From a virus, in IMG/VR virus record IMGVR_UViG_3300028844_001770, positions 1 through 64,000 of that record: a stretch of DNA of 64,000 bases; one strand, written 5' to 3'. A program made the translations under genes and the position numbers. Positions 8,787 to 17,939 of this stretch are shown piece by piece (within the stretch, counting starts at the first letter, position 1; every line of letters begins with the position of its first letter). Below the pieces are notes generated by a model. That model saw only the letters and a list, made by a program, of their open reading frames with translations, did not search any database and was not told where the DNA came from.

Positions 8787-9877
8787 TGAATCTATACAAC
8801 TATGAAGATATTAAAGCAGTACACTTAGAGATTACAGAGAAGTGCCAAGCAAGATGTCCTATGTGTGATAGGAATCAAAACGGTGGTGCAGATAATCCTA
8901 ATCTTGGTCTACATGAGTTGACAGTATCAGATGTTCAAAAGATATTACCACCAGAGTTTGTCAAGCAACTTGATAGACTTTATATGTGTGGCAACTTTGG
9001 CGACCCAATCATTGCGAGTGATACACTAGAGGTATTTCAGTATTTAAGAGAACAAAATAGCACAATGACACTTGGTATGAATACAAATGCAGGTGCTAAA
9101 AAGCCAGATTGGTGGCGTGAACTTGCAACCTCTCTAGGCAAAAATCACTATGTTAAGTTTTCATTTGATGGACTAGGAGATACAAATCATATGTATCGAC
9201 AAGGTGTTAACTGGGATATTGCATGGGAAAATGCAATGGCATTCATTGAAGCAGGTGGTAGAGCCCATTGGGATTATCTAATATTTGCACACAATGAACA
9301 TCAAGTAGAAGAAGCAGAAGCACTATCAAAAGAAATGGGCTTTGAAAAGTTCATAGCAAAGAAAACTGGTAGATTTTTCTCTACAATGAAACAACAAACT
9401 AAAGAAGAACATCAAGCAGTTGACCACAAAGGCGCACAAAAACAATTATTACAAAAGCCAAAAGAAGTTAAGTATCAAAATAATGCAATAAAAGATATTA
9501 TCAAGTTAGAAGAAAAGCATGGCTCATTAGAAAAGTATTATGATAATGTAAAGATAAAATGTAAAGTGGCAGCCGAGAAGAGTATGTATCTCAGTGCAGA
9601 GGGATTGATACTTCCTTGTTGTTGGGTTGCTGGAAGCATGTATAAGTTTTGGCAAAAACCCGGTGAGAATCAGGTATGGGAACTATTACAAGAATCAGGC
9701 GGCAAGGATGTTTTTGATGCTAAGAAGCACGGAATAAAATCAGTTTTGGGTAATGAATATTTTTCTGGTAGATTAGTAGATGGTTGGAATAAACCAAATA
9801 CTCATTTAGGAAAACCAATCGTATGTGCCCAAAAGTGTGGCGAAGAATTTGACGCCTTCAAGGCACAATTTAAATAA
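8786..9877 (+). CDS. Radical SAM protein with SPASM-like C-terminus (type A, copy 1)
   Basis: 363 residues. The CxxxCxxC motif is Cys20-x3-Cys24-x2-Cys27 (EKCQARCPMCDR), near the N-terminus as in compact radical SAM enzymes. MCGNFGDPI and FSFDGLGDTNHMYR are barrel strands. Late cysteines in LILPCCWVAG and VCAQKCGEEF suggest a C-terminal auxiliary cluster of SPASM/twitch type. The closest paralogues in the window are at 15621 and 19089, sharing PDWW, GLxDTNHxYR and HWDYLIF. Enzymes of this type cleave SAM to a 5'-deoxyadenosyl radical and commonly modify peptides. Target unknown. Start overlaps the stop of the methyltransferase-like gene (TAATG). Confidence 0.9.
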   Translation: MNLYNYEDIKAVHLEITEKCQARCPMCDRNQNGGADNPNLGLHELTVSDVQKILPPEFVKQLDRLYMCGNFGDPIIASDTLEVFQYLREQNSTMTLGMNTNAGAKKPDWWRELATSLGKNHYVKFSFDGLGDTNHMYRQGVNWDIAWENAMAFIEAGGRAHWDYLIFAHNEHQVEEAEALSKEMGFEKFIAKKTGRFFSTMKQQTKEEHQAVDHKGAQKQLLQKPKEVKYQNNAIKDIIKLEEKHGSLEKYYDNVKIKCKVAAEKSMYLSAEGLILPCCWVAGSMYKFWQKPGENQVWELLQESGGKDVFDAKKHGIKSVLGNEYFSGRLVDGWNKPNTHLGKPIVCAQKCGEEFDAFKAQFK

Positions 9878-9884
9878 TAAATAC
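9876..9884 (+). promoter_or_regulatory. Late-promoter-like AATAAATAC
   Basis: AATAAATAC overlaps the end of the first radical SAM gene, 33 bases before the DUF1127 gene. It differs in one base from the GATAAATAC repeated before late genes on the other strand. This is the only such site noticed on the rightward arm, so it could be chance in AT-rich sequence. Confidence 0.4.
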
Positions 9885-9917
9885 AGTAGTAAATAAAGTT
9901 AGGAACTAAAACGACAA

Positions 9918-10118
9918 ATGACACTATTCAAAAAAATCTATACACTTCCGTATAGATTCTGGAAATACTTAATGACATGGCAAATGCATAGAGATACAAT
10001 CAAACACCTCAACAGACTTTCAAACAGAGACCTAAGAGATATCGGGCTAACACGAGGCGATATTAACAATTTAGTCTGGATGAAGGAAGACTTTGAAGAA
10101 CAAGGCAAAGATGACTAA
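9918..10118 (+). CDS. DUF1127-family small protein
   Basis: 66 residues. HLNRLSNRDLRDIGLTRGDINNLV (residues 31-54) is the DUF1127 (YjiS-like) signature of L-S-D/N-R-x-L-x-D-I-G-L-x-R-x-x-I. In alphaproteobacteria, DUF1127 proteins are small, usually about 45-75 residues; some act as RNA-binding regulators, for example CcaF1 of Rhodobacter. It follows a late-promoter-like site and overlaps the next radical SAM gene by 8 bases. A phage copy suggests manipulation of host RNA or regulation and hints at an alphaproteobacterial host. Family match strong; function inferred. Confidence 0.8.
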   Translation: MTLFKKIYTLPYRFWKYLMTWQMHRDTIKHLNRLSNRDLRDIGLTRGDINNLVWMKEDFEEQGKDD

Positions 10119-11655
10119 TAAAAACACTGAAGAATGGCGCAAAAGAACCAAAGCACCAACAGACACATTTTGTCTGTTGCCATGGATACATTTGAGTACA
10201 CGTCCAAATGGACATATGCGAGTATGTTGTACTGCTAACGCATCAAGCGTGGGAGCAACAAACGATAAAGAGCATGGTGGCGAGGTAGGAGTTCTTAAAC
10301 AAGCAGATGGCAAACCAGCCAATCTAAATGTTACTGACCTAATGAGTAGTTGGAATAACGACTATATGAAGAATGTCAGAAAGCAAATGCTGAATGGTGA
10401 AAAACCAGCGTCATGTCTGAAATGTTATGCAGAAGAAGATGCAGGTCATATGTCTAAACGATACTGGGAAACAGAATATTGGGCAAGACGTGTAGACTTA
10501 ACAGAAATACTTGAAGAAACATCAGTAGATGGTGAGATACCACCAAAGATTCGCTACTTAGATTTACGTCTAGGTAGTAAGTGCAATCTGAAATGTATTA
10601 TGTGTTCACCACATGATAGTTCGTTGTGGGTTCCTGATTGGATTAAATTACATCCAACTATTGAGAATGAATCCCTTAAAGAAACTATGCAATGGGGCAA
10701 CAAAGGGCAGATTGATGGTGCTAGTTATAACTGGCATAAAAAGAATACTGCTTTCTGGGAACAGTTATACGAACAAATTCCACATATGAAACAGTTATAC
10801 TTTGCTGGTGGTGAAGCAACAATCATCGAAGAACATTATACTTTACTTGAAGAAGTTGTCAAAGCAGGATATGCCAAGAACATTGAATTAAGATACAACT
10901 CAAATGGTGTTGAAATGCCACAGAGATTATTTGATTTGTGGGATGAGTTTAAGAATGTGCGTTTTCATTACAGCGTAGATAGTATCGGTGAGATGAACGA
11001 TTACATTCGTTTCCCAAGTAAATGGGACCACACAGTTAAGATGTTTCATCTACTAGACAACACTGGACCTAATGTAGAAGTCACTGTTGCTTGTGCTGTT
11101 CAAGCCCTCAACATATACTACTTACCAGATTTTGTCAAGTGGAAATTAGAACAGAAGTTTAAGAAGATTAACTTATGGCCGTTGGGTGCAGGTATGATTA
11201 ACTATCACTTTGTTTATCATCCACCACATCTGAATGTTAAAGTTCTTCCTAACTGGTTTAAAGAGATGACACACGCTAAGTTTGATAAGTTCATTGAATG
11301 GCTAGAGGCAAACTGGGAACTATGTACAATAGGAGAAAGAGGCGAAGGCGTGACATATGATGAGTGGAGAGAAGCCGCATATGGTGTGAAAAGATTACGA
11401 GGTATGCTATCATTCTCAGAGAGTGGAGATTGGTCACGAGAGCGTATGCCAGAGTTTATAGAATACATTAACAAGATGGATGGAATAAGAGATACGAACT
11501 TCAGAGATGTATTTCCAGAGATGGCACCATTACTAGATTGGACACCAGATGACGGTGATGACTGGGATGGTGAATTTGATGACAGACTATTAAGAGAATT
11601 AGAAGACGATGGATTTCACGTTAACGCAGATGAATTAAATAGAGATGGAGAATAA
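10111..11655 (+). CDS. Twitch-domain radical SAM protein (type B, copy 1)
   Basis: Start at ATG 10111 (AAGG upstream; overlaps the DUF1127 stop), giving 514 residues. The N-terminal twitch-like part has FCLLPWIHLSTRPNGHMRVCC (Cys21, Cys39, Cys40) and SCLKC (Cys102, Cys105). The radical SAM motif SKCNLKCIMC follows (Cys158, Cys162, Cys165), then FAGGEATIIEEHY and FHYSVDSIGEMNDYIRFP. This N-terminal arrangement of cysteines before the barrel is seen in proteins annotated as twitch domain-containing radical SAM protein. Acidic tail (DDGDDWDGEFDDR). Four more relatives follow in the window. Substrate unknown; likely a protein, peptide or saccharide. Confidence 0.88.
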   Translation: MTNKNTEEWRKRTKAPTDTFCLLPWIHLSTRPNGHMRVCCTANASSVGATNDKEHGGEVGVLKQADGKPANLNVTDLMSSWNNDYMKNVRKQMLNGEKPASCLKCYAEEDAGHMSKRYWETEYWARRVDLTEILEETSVDGEIPPKIRYLDLRLGSKCNLKCIMCSPHDSSLWVPDWIKLHPTIENESLKETMQWGNKGQIDGASYNWHKKNTAFWEQLYEQIPHMKQLYFAGGEATIIEEHYTLLEEVVKAGYAKNIELRYNSNGVEMPQRLFDLWDEFKNVRFHYSVDSIGEMNDYIRFPSKWDHTVKMFHLLDNTGPNVEVTVACAVQALNIYYLPDFVKWKLEQKFKKINLWPLGAGMINYHFVYHPPHLNVKVLPNWFKEMTHAKFDKFIEWLEANWELCTIGERGEGVTYDEWREAAYGVKRLRGMLSFSESGDWSRERMPEFIEYINKMDGIRDTNFRDVFPEMAPLLDWTPDDGDDWDGEFDDRLLRELEDDGFHVNADELNRDGE

Positions 11656-11661
11656 TAAGAT

Positions 11662-12363
11662 ATGCCAGAAGTAAAACTAATATCATACAGCAAAGCAGTC
11701 GAAACACTAGAAGGTGATTTAAACGATGTACAGGAATTAATAGCATACTGTGCCAAAGTAAGCAATCCATCTAATCAGATTAATAAAGATACAAGTGCAA
11801 AATTAATTAGATACTTGATTAATCATCAACATTGGAGTCCACTTGAAATGGTTAGTGCTTGTTTAGAAATTGAAACAACCCGAGACATTGCACACCAAAT
11901 GGTTAGACATCGTAGTTTCTCATTTCAGGAATTCAGTCAGCGATATGCAGAACCATCAGAAATGGGCGAGCAATTTGTCACACGTGAATGTCGTTTACAA
12001 GACACAAAGAATAGACAGAACTCTATTGAAATAGAAAATGACCCAGCAACAGAATCGTCTCAATCACATATAGATTTGATTACTAATTGGCAGAGAAAAC
12101 AACATGGAATAATAAACCAAGCAAGAGACGTTTATAACTGGGCTATAGAAAATGGTATTGCTAAAGAACAAGCCCGTGTAGTATTGCCAGAAGGATTGAC
12201 CAAAACAAGATTATACATGAATGGTACAATTCGTAGTTGGGTACACTATATTGAATTACGTGGTGCCAACGGTACACAAAAAGAACATATGCAAATAGCA
12301 CATGCTTGTGCTAAAGTTATTGCAGAGATATTTCCGTTGATTGGAGAAATAAGTGGCAATTAG
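11662..12363 (+). CDS. thyX: Flavin-dependent thymidylate synthase ThyX
   Basis: 233 residues with the ThyX signature RHRSFSFQEFS (R-H-R-x7-S) plus QRYAEP, and the C-terminal LPEGLTKTRLYMNGTIRSWVHYIELR region that binds flavin and dUMP. ThyX methylates dUMP to dTMP using methylene-THF, NADPH and FAD, supplying thymidylate for phage replication. Length is typical of the family (about 220-250). It lies between radical SAM genes, 6 bases after one and overlapping the following PP-loop gene by 11. A DHFR gene also occurs at 26129, although ThyX regenerates THF itself and does not strictly need one. Confidence 0.95.
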   Translation: MPEVKLISYSKAVETLEGDLNDVQELIAYCAKVSNPSNQINKDTSAKLIRYLINHQHWSPLEMVSACLEIETTRDIAHQMVRHRSFSFQEFSQRYAEPSEMGEQFVTRECRLQDTKNRQNSIEIENDPATESSQSHIDLITNWQRKQHGIINQARDVYNWAIENGIAKEQARVVLPEGLTKTRLYMNGTIRSWVHYIELRGANGTQKEHMQIAHACAKVIAEIFPLIGEISGN

Positions 12364-13009
12364 TAAGACAATATCTTGTGCTGGAACTGACTTGCATATC
12401 TTTGATGACGACATAGGAGTGTGTGTTAGTGGTGGATTAGATAGTGCAATACTATTGTATTATCTAATGAAACATACTAAGTCTACTATTCATATATATT
12501 CTCAAGGATTCAATGCCAAGCGTAGAAGAAATACCATAATTGCACCACAAGTGGTAGAGAAATGTATACAACTAACTGACAATATAAATATAGTACAGCA
12601 TATAGACTACAAAGATGTGGGAACTTGGAGTTCAATTGCTGAAGCGCCAATTATGGCATTAGAACAAAATTTGATAAAAAGATTAGTAATTGGAGTAACA
12701 ATGAATCCACCTGACGATGTGGCAAATTCTTTTACTCCAGAACTAGACTTTGATTCAAGAAGAAAGACAACAGGAGATAACGATTTGTTTGTTAATTCTG
12801 GTACAATATATTATCCTTGGGCAAATATAGATAAAAGAGATATTGCAAAGATGTATAAAGAAGAAGATTTGATGACCAGTTTATTCCCTGTTACAAGAAG
12901 TTGTGAATATGACCCTACTTGTGATTACTTTGACGATATAGAAGACCCTAACTTGGGTCATTGTGGAGAGTGTTGGTGGTGTAAAGAACGAGAATGGGGA
13001 TTTAAGTAA
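12353..13009 (+). CDS. PP-loop ATP pyrophosphatase, QueC/ExsB-like (copy 1)
   Basis: 218 residues from a GTG start with a GGAG ribosome site, overlapping thyX. The PP-loop is CVSGGLDSAILLYY near residue 24. The C-terminus has TRSCEYDP and HCGECWWCKEREWGF, the zinc-binding C-x(n)-C-G-x-C-x2-C arrangement of QueC (7-cyano-7-deazaguanine synthase). QueC converts carboxy-deazaguanine to preQ0 with ATP and ammonia. No QueD, QueE or FolE partner is visible here, so the substrate may be a different carboxylate. A second relative is at 20221. PP-loop assignment firm; preQ0 function uncertain. Confidence 0.75.
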   Translation: MAISKTISCAGTDLHIFDDDIGVCVSGGLDSAILLYYLMKHTKSTIHIYSQGFNAKRRRNTIIAPQVVEKCIQLTDNINIVQHIDYKDVGTWSSIAEAPIMALEQNLIKRLVIGVTMNPPDDVANSFTPELDFDSRRKTTGDNDLFVNSGTIYYPWANIDKRDIAKMYKEEDLMTSLFPVTRSCEYDPTCDYFDDIEDPNLGHCGECWWCKEREWGFK

Positions 13010-13019
13010 AGGATATAAT

Positions 13020-14381
13020 ATGAGTAAAGACTTTGAGAACGTACCAAAATCAAAAGGAAATACACTTTGTCCAATGCCTTGGAACTCAATCAATCTTAGA
13101 AATAATGGAGATTTGAGAATATGCTGTAATACGAATTCGTATTCACCTCAACGTGGCATAATGAAGAAAGAAGATGGTACTCCTTATAACGCTGGACGTG
13201 ATGATTTTAATGAAGCCAGAAATGCGATTATATTGAAAGATGTTCGTAAGACTATGATGAAAGGCGAATGGCATCCAGAATGTGAACGTTGCAGACAAGA
13301 AGAAGTCAACGGTATTAGGTCGAGAAGAGAATATGAAACTGAAGATTGGGGACTTACTGAAGAGAGAATCCATGAGGTTACACAGGAAGATGGTACACTA
13401 GATGTTGAAGAACAGAACATCGATTTCTTTGATATCCGTTATGGAAATTTCTGCAATCTAAAATGTAGAATGTGTGGGCCAACAGATTCGCATATGTGGT
13501 ATGATGATTTCGTAAAAGTACACGGAAGAACACACTATAAAGATACACACGACAAAATTCAGTTAGTACAGAATAACAAAGGCAAGTGGGCTACTGACCA
13601 ATATGATTGGTTTAAGAATGCTGACCATTATTGGGAACAGTTTGACAAGTATTGTACTAGTGCTAAGAAATTGTATATAGTTGGTGGTGAACCATTAATC
13701 ATTGCAGAACACCAAGAGAGTTTAGAGAAACTCGTTGCGAGTGGTAATGCACATAAGATACAATTAGAATATAACACTAACCTAACAATGGTACCAGATA
13801 GATTAGTATATCTTTGGGAACAGTTTAAGCAGATACGTATTGGTGTTAGTATTGATGGATGTAATGATGTGTTCGATTATCAAAGAACACCAGCAAAGTT
13901 TCCAGCAGTGTACAAACATATGAAGACACTAAATGATAATGAACAAATAAACTTAAAAGCATGGTTTGCCTTTACAGTTACTCCAATGAATGTATATCAT
14001 ATGCCAGAGTTTATGAAATGGAAGTTAGAAGAGTCTGGATTAGATAAGTTTAATCCTCATCATAGTCCACGACCAACCATAACACAACATATGTGTCACT
14101 CTCCAAAATACTATAACATTAAAGTGTTACCAGAAAAGAACAAGCAAGAAGTAGTTGCATTGTATGAAGAATATAAAGAATGGGTAATGGCAAGTGACCA
14201 TCCAAATAAAACCAAGAAGCATTTCTGTACGGTATTAGACTCAACTGTTAGATTTATGTTGAGTGAGGACTATTCTAAAGAATGGCTAGGTGAATTTGTA
14301 AAAATGACTAGCAAACTAGATGAAGTAAGAGGACAAAATATATTAGATATTGTTCCGCAGTATAAAGATTTATTTGGATAA
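13020..14381 (+). CDS. Twitch-domain radical SAM protein (type B, copy 2)
   Basis: ATG 13020 chosen because AAAGGA precedes it; the longer frame would run into the PP-loop gene. 453 residues: twitch cysteines in LCPMPWNSINLRNNGDLRICC pattern (Cys17, Cys35, Cys36) and CERC (Cys88, Cys91). The radical SAM motif is GNFCNLKCRMC (Cys145, Cys149, Cys152), followed by VGGEPLIIAEH and GVSIDGCNDVFDYQRTP. It closely parallels the protein at 10111, including length and domain order, so it is probably a duplicate with a changed substrate. Substrate unknown. Confidence 0.88.
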   Translation: MSKDFENVPKSKGNTLCPMPWNSINLRNNGDLRICCNTNSYSPQRGIMKKEDGTPYNAGRDDFNEARNAIILKDVRKTMMKGEWHPECERCRQEEVNGIRSRREYETEDWGLTEERIHEVTQEDGTLDVEEQNIDFFDIRYGNFCNLKCRMCGPTDSHMWYDDFVKVHGRTHYKDTHDKIQLVQNNKGKWATDQYDWFKNADHYWEQFDKYCTSAKKLYIVGGEPLIIAEHQESLEKLVASGNAHKIQLEYNTNLTMVPDRLVYLWEQFKQIRIGVSIDGCNDVFDYQRTPAKFPAVYKHMKTLNDNEQINLKAWFAFTVTPMNVYHMPEFMKWKLEESGLDKFNPHHSPRPTITQHMCHSPKYYNIKVLPEKNKQEVVALYEEYKEWVMASDHPNKTKKHFCTVLDSTVRFMLSEDYSKEWLGEFVKMTSKLDEVRGQNILDIVPQYKDLFG

Positions 14382-14388
14382 AATTGAT

Positions 14389-15624
14389 ATGAGAGATACT
14401 CCTTATTGTAATGCACCTTGGTTAGGTTTGTTTTTTGAAGGAACAAGAGGTTGTGCTCCGTGTTGTGAATGGAAAGGCTCTGTTTTTCCTGGTACAATCA
14501 CAGAATATCAAAAATCAGATTATCTAAAGAACTTTAAAAAGAAAATGTATTCTGATAAAATGCATGCCAATTGTATTGAGTGCGAAACAAATGAGAAAAA
14601 CAATGCAAAAATTGGATCCACTAGAAAATATTATGAACAATACGATTTGGAATCACATTGTGCTGGAGAAGAAGTTTGTTCTGATACTAATTGTAATTCA
14701 TCCAATGGAATAACTAAAATCATAAAATTGGATTTTAGAGCAGGCAATAAATGTAATATGATGTGTAGAATGTGTAGTCCAGAATCTTCATCATTACTTG
14801 AAGAAGAAGCACTAAAACACGGACCTGCAAGTCAGATTTCAACAATCGATGGTATACCTACACTAAATTATGTGAAAAATATAGATTCGTCAGATGTTTA
14901 TGACTTAGACTTAAGTGACTGCAAAGAGATTTCCATTCTTGGTGGTGAACCCTCAATTGATTTAAATGTAAGAAAGTTTATTGATTACGTTGCTGAAAAA
15001 TATACAGACGTAGCAGTAATGGTTACAACAAATGCCACAAATGCATCAGATTCATGGTTCAACACTTTAAAAAGGTTTTGTATGGGAAAAAAATTGCAGA
15101 TAGTATTGTCAGTTGACGCTGTTGGACCAACACAAGAGTATCAAAGAAAAAGCAAAATTCCCTGGAGTAAAATTAGAAATAACATATTAAAGTATAAAGA
15201 AGCATCAGCCGGCCATGATAATTGTCATCTTAATATTCAATGCACCTTAACTTCTATTAATTTAGTAACTATAGATAAGTGGTGGGATGAAATGATGGAT
15301 TTTAATATAGATGTACAGGTAAATCCCGTACATCATCCATTCCCTCTATCAGTTTCAGCAATACCGCCAGAATTAAAAAACAAGTCTGTAGAATGGTTGA
15401 AGAATTGGTTGTTACAGTTTTCAGTAAAAAAAGAATCGACTGATATAACTGTTCGTAATAAAATTTTGACAACAAACAATGTAATAAAAGTATTAAAAAA
15501 TACAGAATTTAATGTCGAAAATCTTCATAAATTTCAAGCGGCAACTAGAAAATTAGATAAGATAAGAGGCGAAGATATAATAAAATTAGATGATAGATTC
15601 ACTAGTATGATGGATAAAAAATGA
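14389..15624 (+). CDS. Twitch-domain radical SAM protein (type B, copy 3)
   Basis: Start at ATG 14389, 7 bases after the previous stop; the ribosome site is weak, so coupling is likely. 411 residues: YCNAPW (Cys7), CAPCC (Cys22, Cys25, Cys26), CIEC (Cys62, Cys65), an extra Cys-rich stretch (CAGEEVCSDTNC, about 91-102) and AGNKCNMMCRMC (Cys122, Cys126, Cys129). ILGGEPSID and LSVDAVGPTQEYQR follow. The additional cysteines before the barrel are not found in its paralogues and might bind zinc or another cluster. Its end overlaps the next gene by 4 bases (ATGA). Confidence 0.87.
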   Translation: MRDTPYCNAPWLGLFFEGTRGCAPCCEWKGSVFPGTITEYQKSDYLKNFKKKMYSDKMHANCIECETNEKNNAKIGSTRKYYEQYDLESHCAGEEVCSDTNCNSSNGITKIIKLDFRAGNKCNMMCRMCSPESSSLLEEEALKHGPASQISTIDGIPTLNYVKNIDSSDVYDLDLSDCKEISILGGEPSIDLNVRKFIDYVAEKYTDVAVMVTTNATNASDSWFNTLKRFCMGKKLQIVLSVDAVGPTQEYQRKSKIPWSKIRNNILKYKEASAGHDNCHLNIQCTLTSINLVTIDKWWDEMMDFNIDVQVNPVHHPFPLSVSAIPPELKNKSVEWLKNWLLQFSVKKESTDITVRNKILTTNNVIKVLKNTEFNVENLHKFQAATRKLDKIRGEDIIKLDDRFTSMMDKK

Positions 15625-16694
15625 GTTATTTAAATGTAGACGAAATAACAGGCATACATATTGAACATACAAGTAAATGTAATCTTCTTTGTCCTCAATG
15701 TGCTAGGGTTGGCAGTGATGGTAAAAAGAATCCTATACTACCAATAGGTGAACTGACAATTGAAGATTATAAAAGTTTACTAACACCAGCCTTTGCTAGT
15801 CATATAGATAGAGTATTCTGGTGTGGAAATTACGGAGATAGTATTGCTTCAAATAACTTTTTAGAGTGTTTAGAATTTGTAAGACATTCTGGAGTTAAAG
15901 GACTGACAGTAGTGACAAATGGCAGTGCCCAAAAGCCAGACTGGTGGATTAAAATGGCAAAGATACTAGATAGAGATACAGATAAAGTAGAGTTTAGTAT
16001 TGACGGACTAGAAGACACAAACCACATATATAGAATTAATAGTAACTGGCAAAAATTGAAAGAGAACGTAGAGGCTTTTATTGGTGCTGGTGGTAACGCA
16101 CATTGGGACTATTTGATATTTGACCACAACAGACATCAACTAGCAGAAGTAAAAGATGTGGCTGATGAGATGGGTTTTAAACATATTAACTTTAAGAATA
16201 CAAGTAGGTTTATAAACTTAAATGACTTTAATCAAATTTTAGAACTAGAGACAAAGAATTATAATATCATATCAAGTTGGGAAAATAAAAACACAGACAA
16301 GTATGAACAAATCATAGATAAATTTGGCAACTTCAATGCATATGTTGACCAGACTCCTATAACATGCAAATATAAAAGAGATAAGTTTGTTTATATTGAT
16401 TTTCAAATGAAATTATGGCCATGTTGTTGGGTAGGCGCACCAACATACTTTTATAATGAAGATAATATACAGTCATCACAACTGAAATCCTTAGAGAATA
16501 AATACGGTAAAGAGTTTAATTCATTAAGAACAAATACATTGGAAGAAGTATTAAAAAAAGATTTCTATGCTACTGATTTAGTAAGCAGTTGGAATAATAA
16601 CATAGAAGATAAAAATCCAAAGTTGTTTACATGTGGAAGAACATGTGGTGATGATTTTGAGTTCAGTAGTCGAGGAAGAGGACTAAATGAATAA
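15621..16694 (+). CDS. Radical SAM protein with SPASM-like C-terminus (type A, copy 2)
   Basis: 357 residues with HTSKCNLLCPQCARVG (Cys20, Cys24, Cys27), at the same positions as the protein at 8786. Shared segments include WCGNYGDSI, SIDGLEDTNHIYR and AHWDYLIFDHNRHQ. Late cysteines occur in LWPCCWVGAPTYF and TCGRTCGDDFEF, suggesting an auxiliary cluster. Coupled by an ATGA overlap to the type B gene upstream, as if a type A and a type B enzyme are made together. Substrate unknown. Confidence 0.9.
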   Translation: MSYLNVDEITGIHIEHTSKCNLLCPQCARVGSDGKKNPILPIGELTIEDYKSLLTPAFASHIDRVFWCGNYGDSIASNNFLECLEFVRHSGVKGLTVVTNGSAQKPDWWIKMAKILDRDTDKVEFSIDGLEDTNHIYRINSNWQKLKENVEAFIGAGGNAHWDYLIFDHNRHQLAEVKDVADEMGFKHINFKNTSRFINLNDFNQILELETKNYNIISSWENKNTDKYEQIIDKFGNFNAYVDQTPITCKYKRDKFVYIDFQMKLWPCCWVGAPTYFYNEDNIQSSQLKSLENKYGKEFNSLRTNTLEEVLKKDFYATDLVSSWNNNIEDKNPKLFTCGRTCGDDFEFSSRGRGLNE

Positions 16695-16715
16695 TATATT
16701 GGAGAAAAGTTAGAT

Positions 16716-17939
16716 ATGAAAGATAATGGTGCTATATGTATGTTGCCTTGGACCCATATGGCAGTTTCCATGAAGAACACTACACGACCTTGTTGTAGAT
16801 TTATAGTGGGAAACGATGAAGTTGAATTAGAAGAAGATGCTATGAAGCCGTATGATGACAAGTACAAATGGCTACGAAGAGATATGCTCGAAGGCAAGAA
16901 AGCCAAAGAATGCTCACTATGTTACAGTGAAGGCAAGCATTCAATGAGATGGGCAGCCAACAATGTACTATTCAAACTAGAAGAAGTAAATCTTACTGAA
17001 GAATTTGATAAGTTGCGTTCAATTGAATTAAGTTTAGATAACCTTTGCAATTTACAATGTAAAATGTGTGACTCTTTATTCTCAAGTAAACTGTATTACC
17101 GAGATGATTTCTTAATGAATAAACTAGGCCTTCGTGGTCGCAAACCTACAAAGATACCAAAACAAAGAATTGAATATTTGAAGTCTCTAAATGTAGACTG
17201 GGAAAACTTAGAAAAAGTTAAGATATTAGGTGGCGAACCATTCTTCTCACCAAACTTTCCAAAGTTAATAGATTGGCTAATAGAAAAATGTGATGTAGAA
17301 AATATGCTATTAGAAATAATCACAAACACAACACAGAGACTAGATAATGTGATGATTGAGAAACTTAATCGTTTCAGAAAAATCATATTGACTGGGTCAA
17401 TAGATGGGTGTAATGATTATAATCAATATCAACGTTGGGGTTCACCTGGCTGGCAAGAATCAATAGAAATATATGAAGAATACCTATCGCAGTTAAAGAA
17501 CATAGAAAAGGGACACATACACTCCACGTATAGTACGTTAAATCTAAATGGCTTTGCGGATGATATGGACTATTTTTCTGAGAATCATCCTGACTGGTCC
17601 GTATCTTTTAAGATAGTAGAGTCGGGCGAACTTAGTCCATATTATGCACCAGATTGGTTTCAACAATGGATATTAGATAAATGGGATGTTAACGAGCATT
17701 CAGAGATAGCACAAAATAAGATTGATAGAGCAAAGAGTATACTAAAAACAAATAATAAAAAAACTGAAGATAAAGAATATACGTGGTATTTATTTCTGAG
17801 AAAGACAAAAGAACTAGATGGTTATTATGATTCTAATATAGAAGATTATAATCCTGAATTAGTAAATATAATGAGAGAAAAAGATACTCTTTATAACTTA
17901 GAAGAGTTTAAAAAGGCGGATAAATCAGATGAAGTGTAA
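16716..17939 (+). CDS. Twitch-domain radical SAM protein (type B, copy 4)
   Basis: 407 residues, preceded by GGAGAAAAG. The N-terminus is ICMLPWTHMAVSMKNTTRPCC pattern (Cys8, Cys26, Cys27), then CSLC (Cys66, Cys69) and DNLCNLQCKMCDS (Cys111, Cys115, Cys118). ILGGEPFFSPNFP and TGSIDGCNDYNQYQRW are barrel segments resembling those of the other type B proteins. The spacing between twitch and radical SAM motifs is about 40 residues shorter than in the first two copies. It overlaps the next gene by 11 bases. Substrate unknown. Confidence 0.88.
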   Translation: MKDNGAICMLPWTHMAVSMKNTTRPCCRFIVGNDEVELEEDAMKPYDDKYKWLRRDMLEGKKAKECSLCYSEGKHSMRWAANNVLFKLEEVNLTEEFDKLRSIELSLDNLCNLQCKMCDSLFSSKLYYRDDFLMNKLGLRGRKPTKIPKQRIEYLKSLNVDWENLEKVKILGGEPFFSPNFPKLIDWLIEKCDVENMLLEIITNTTQRLDNVMIEKLNRFRKIILTGSIDGCNDYNQYQRWGSPGWQESIEIYEEYLSQLKNIEKGHIHSTYSTLNLNGFADDMDYFSENHPDWSVSFKIVESGELSPYYAPDWFQQWILDKWDVNEHSEIAQNKIDRAKSILKTNNKKTEDKEYTWYLFLRKTKELDGYYDSNIEDYNPELVNIMREKDTLYNLEEFKKADKSDEV

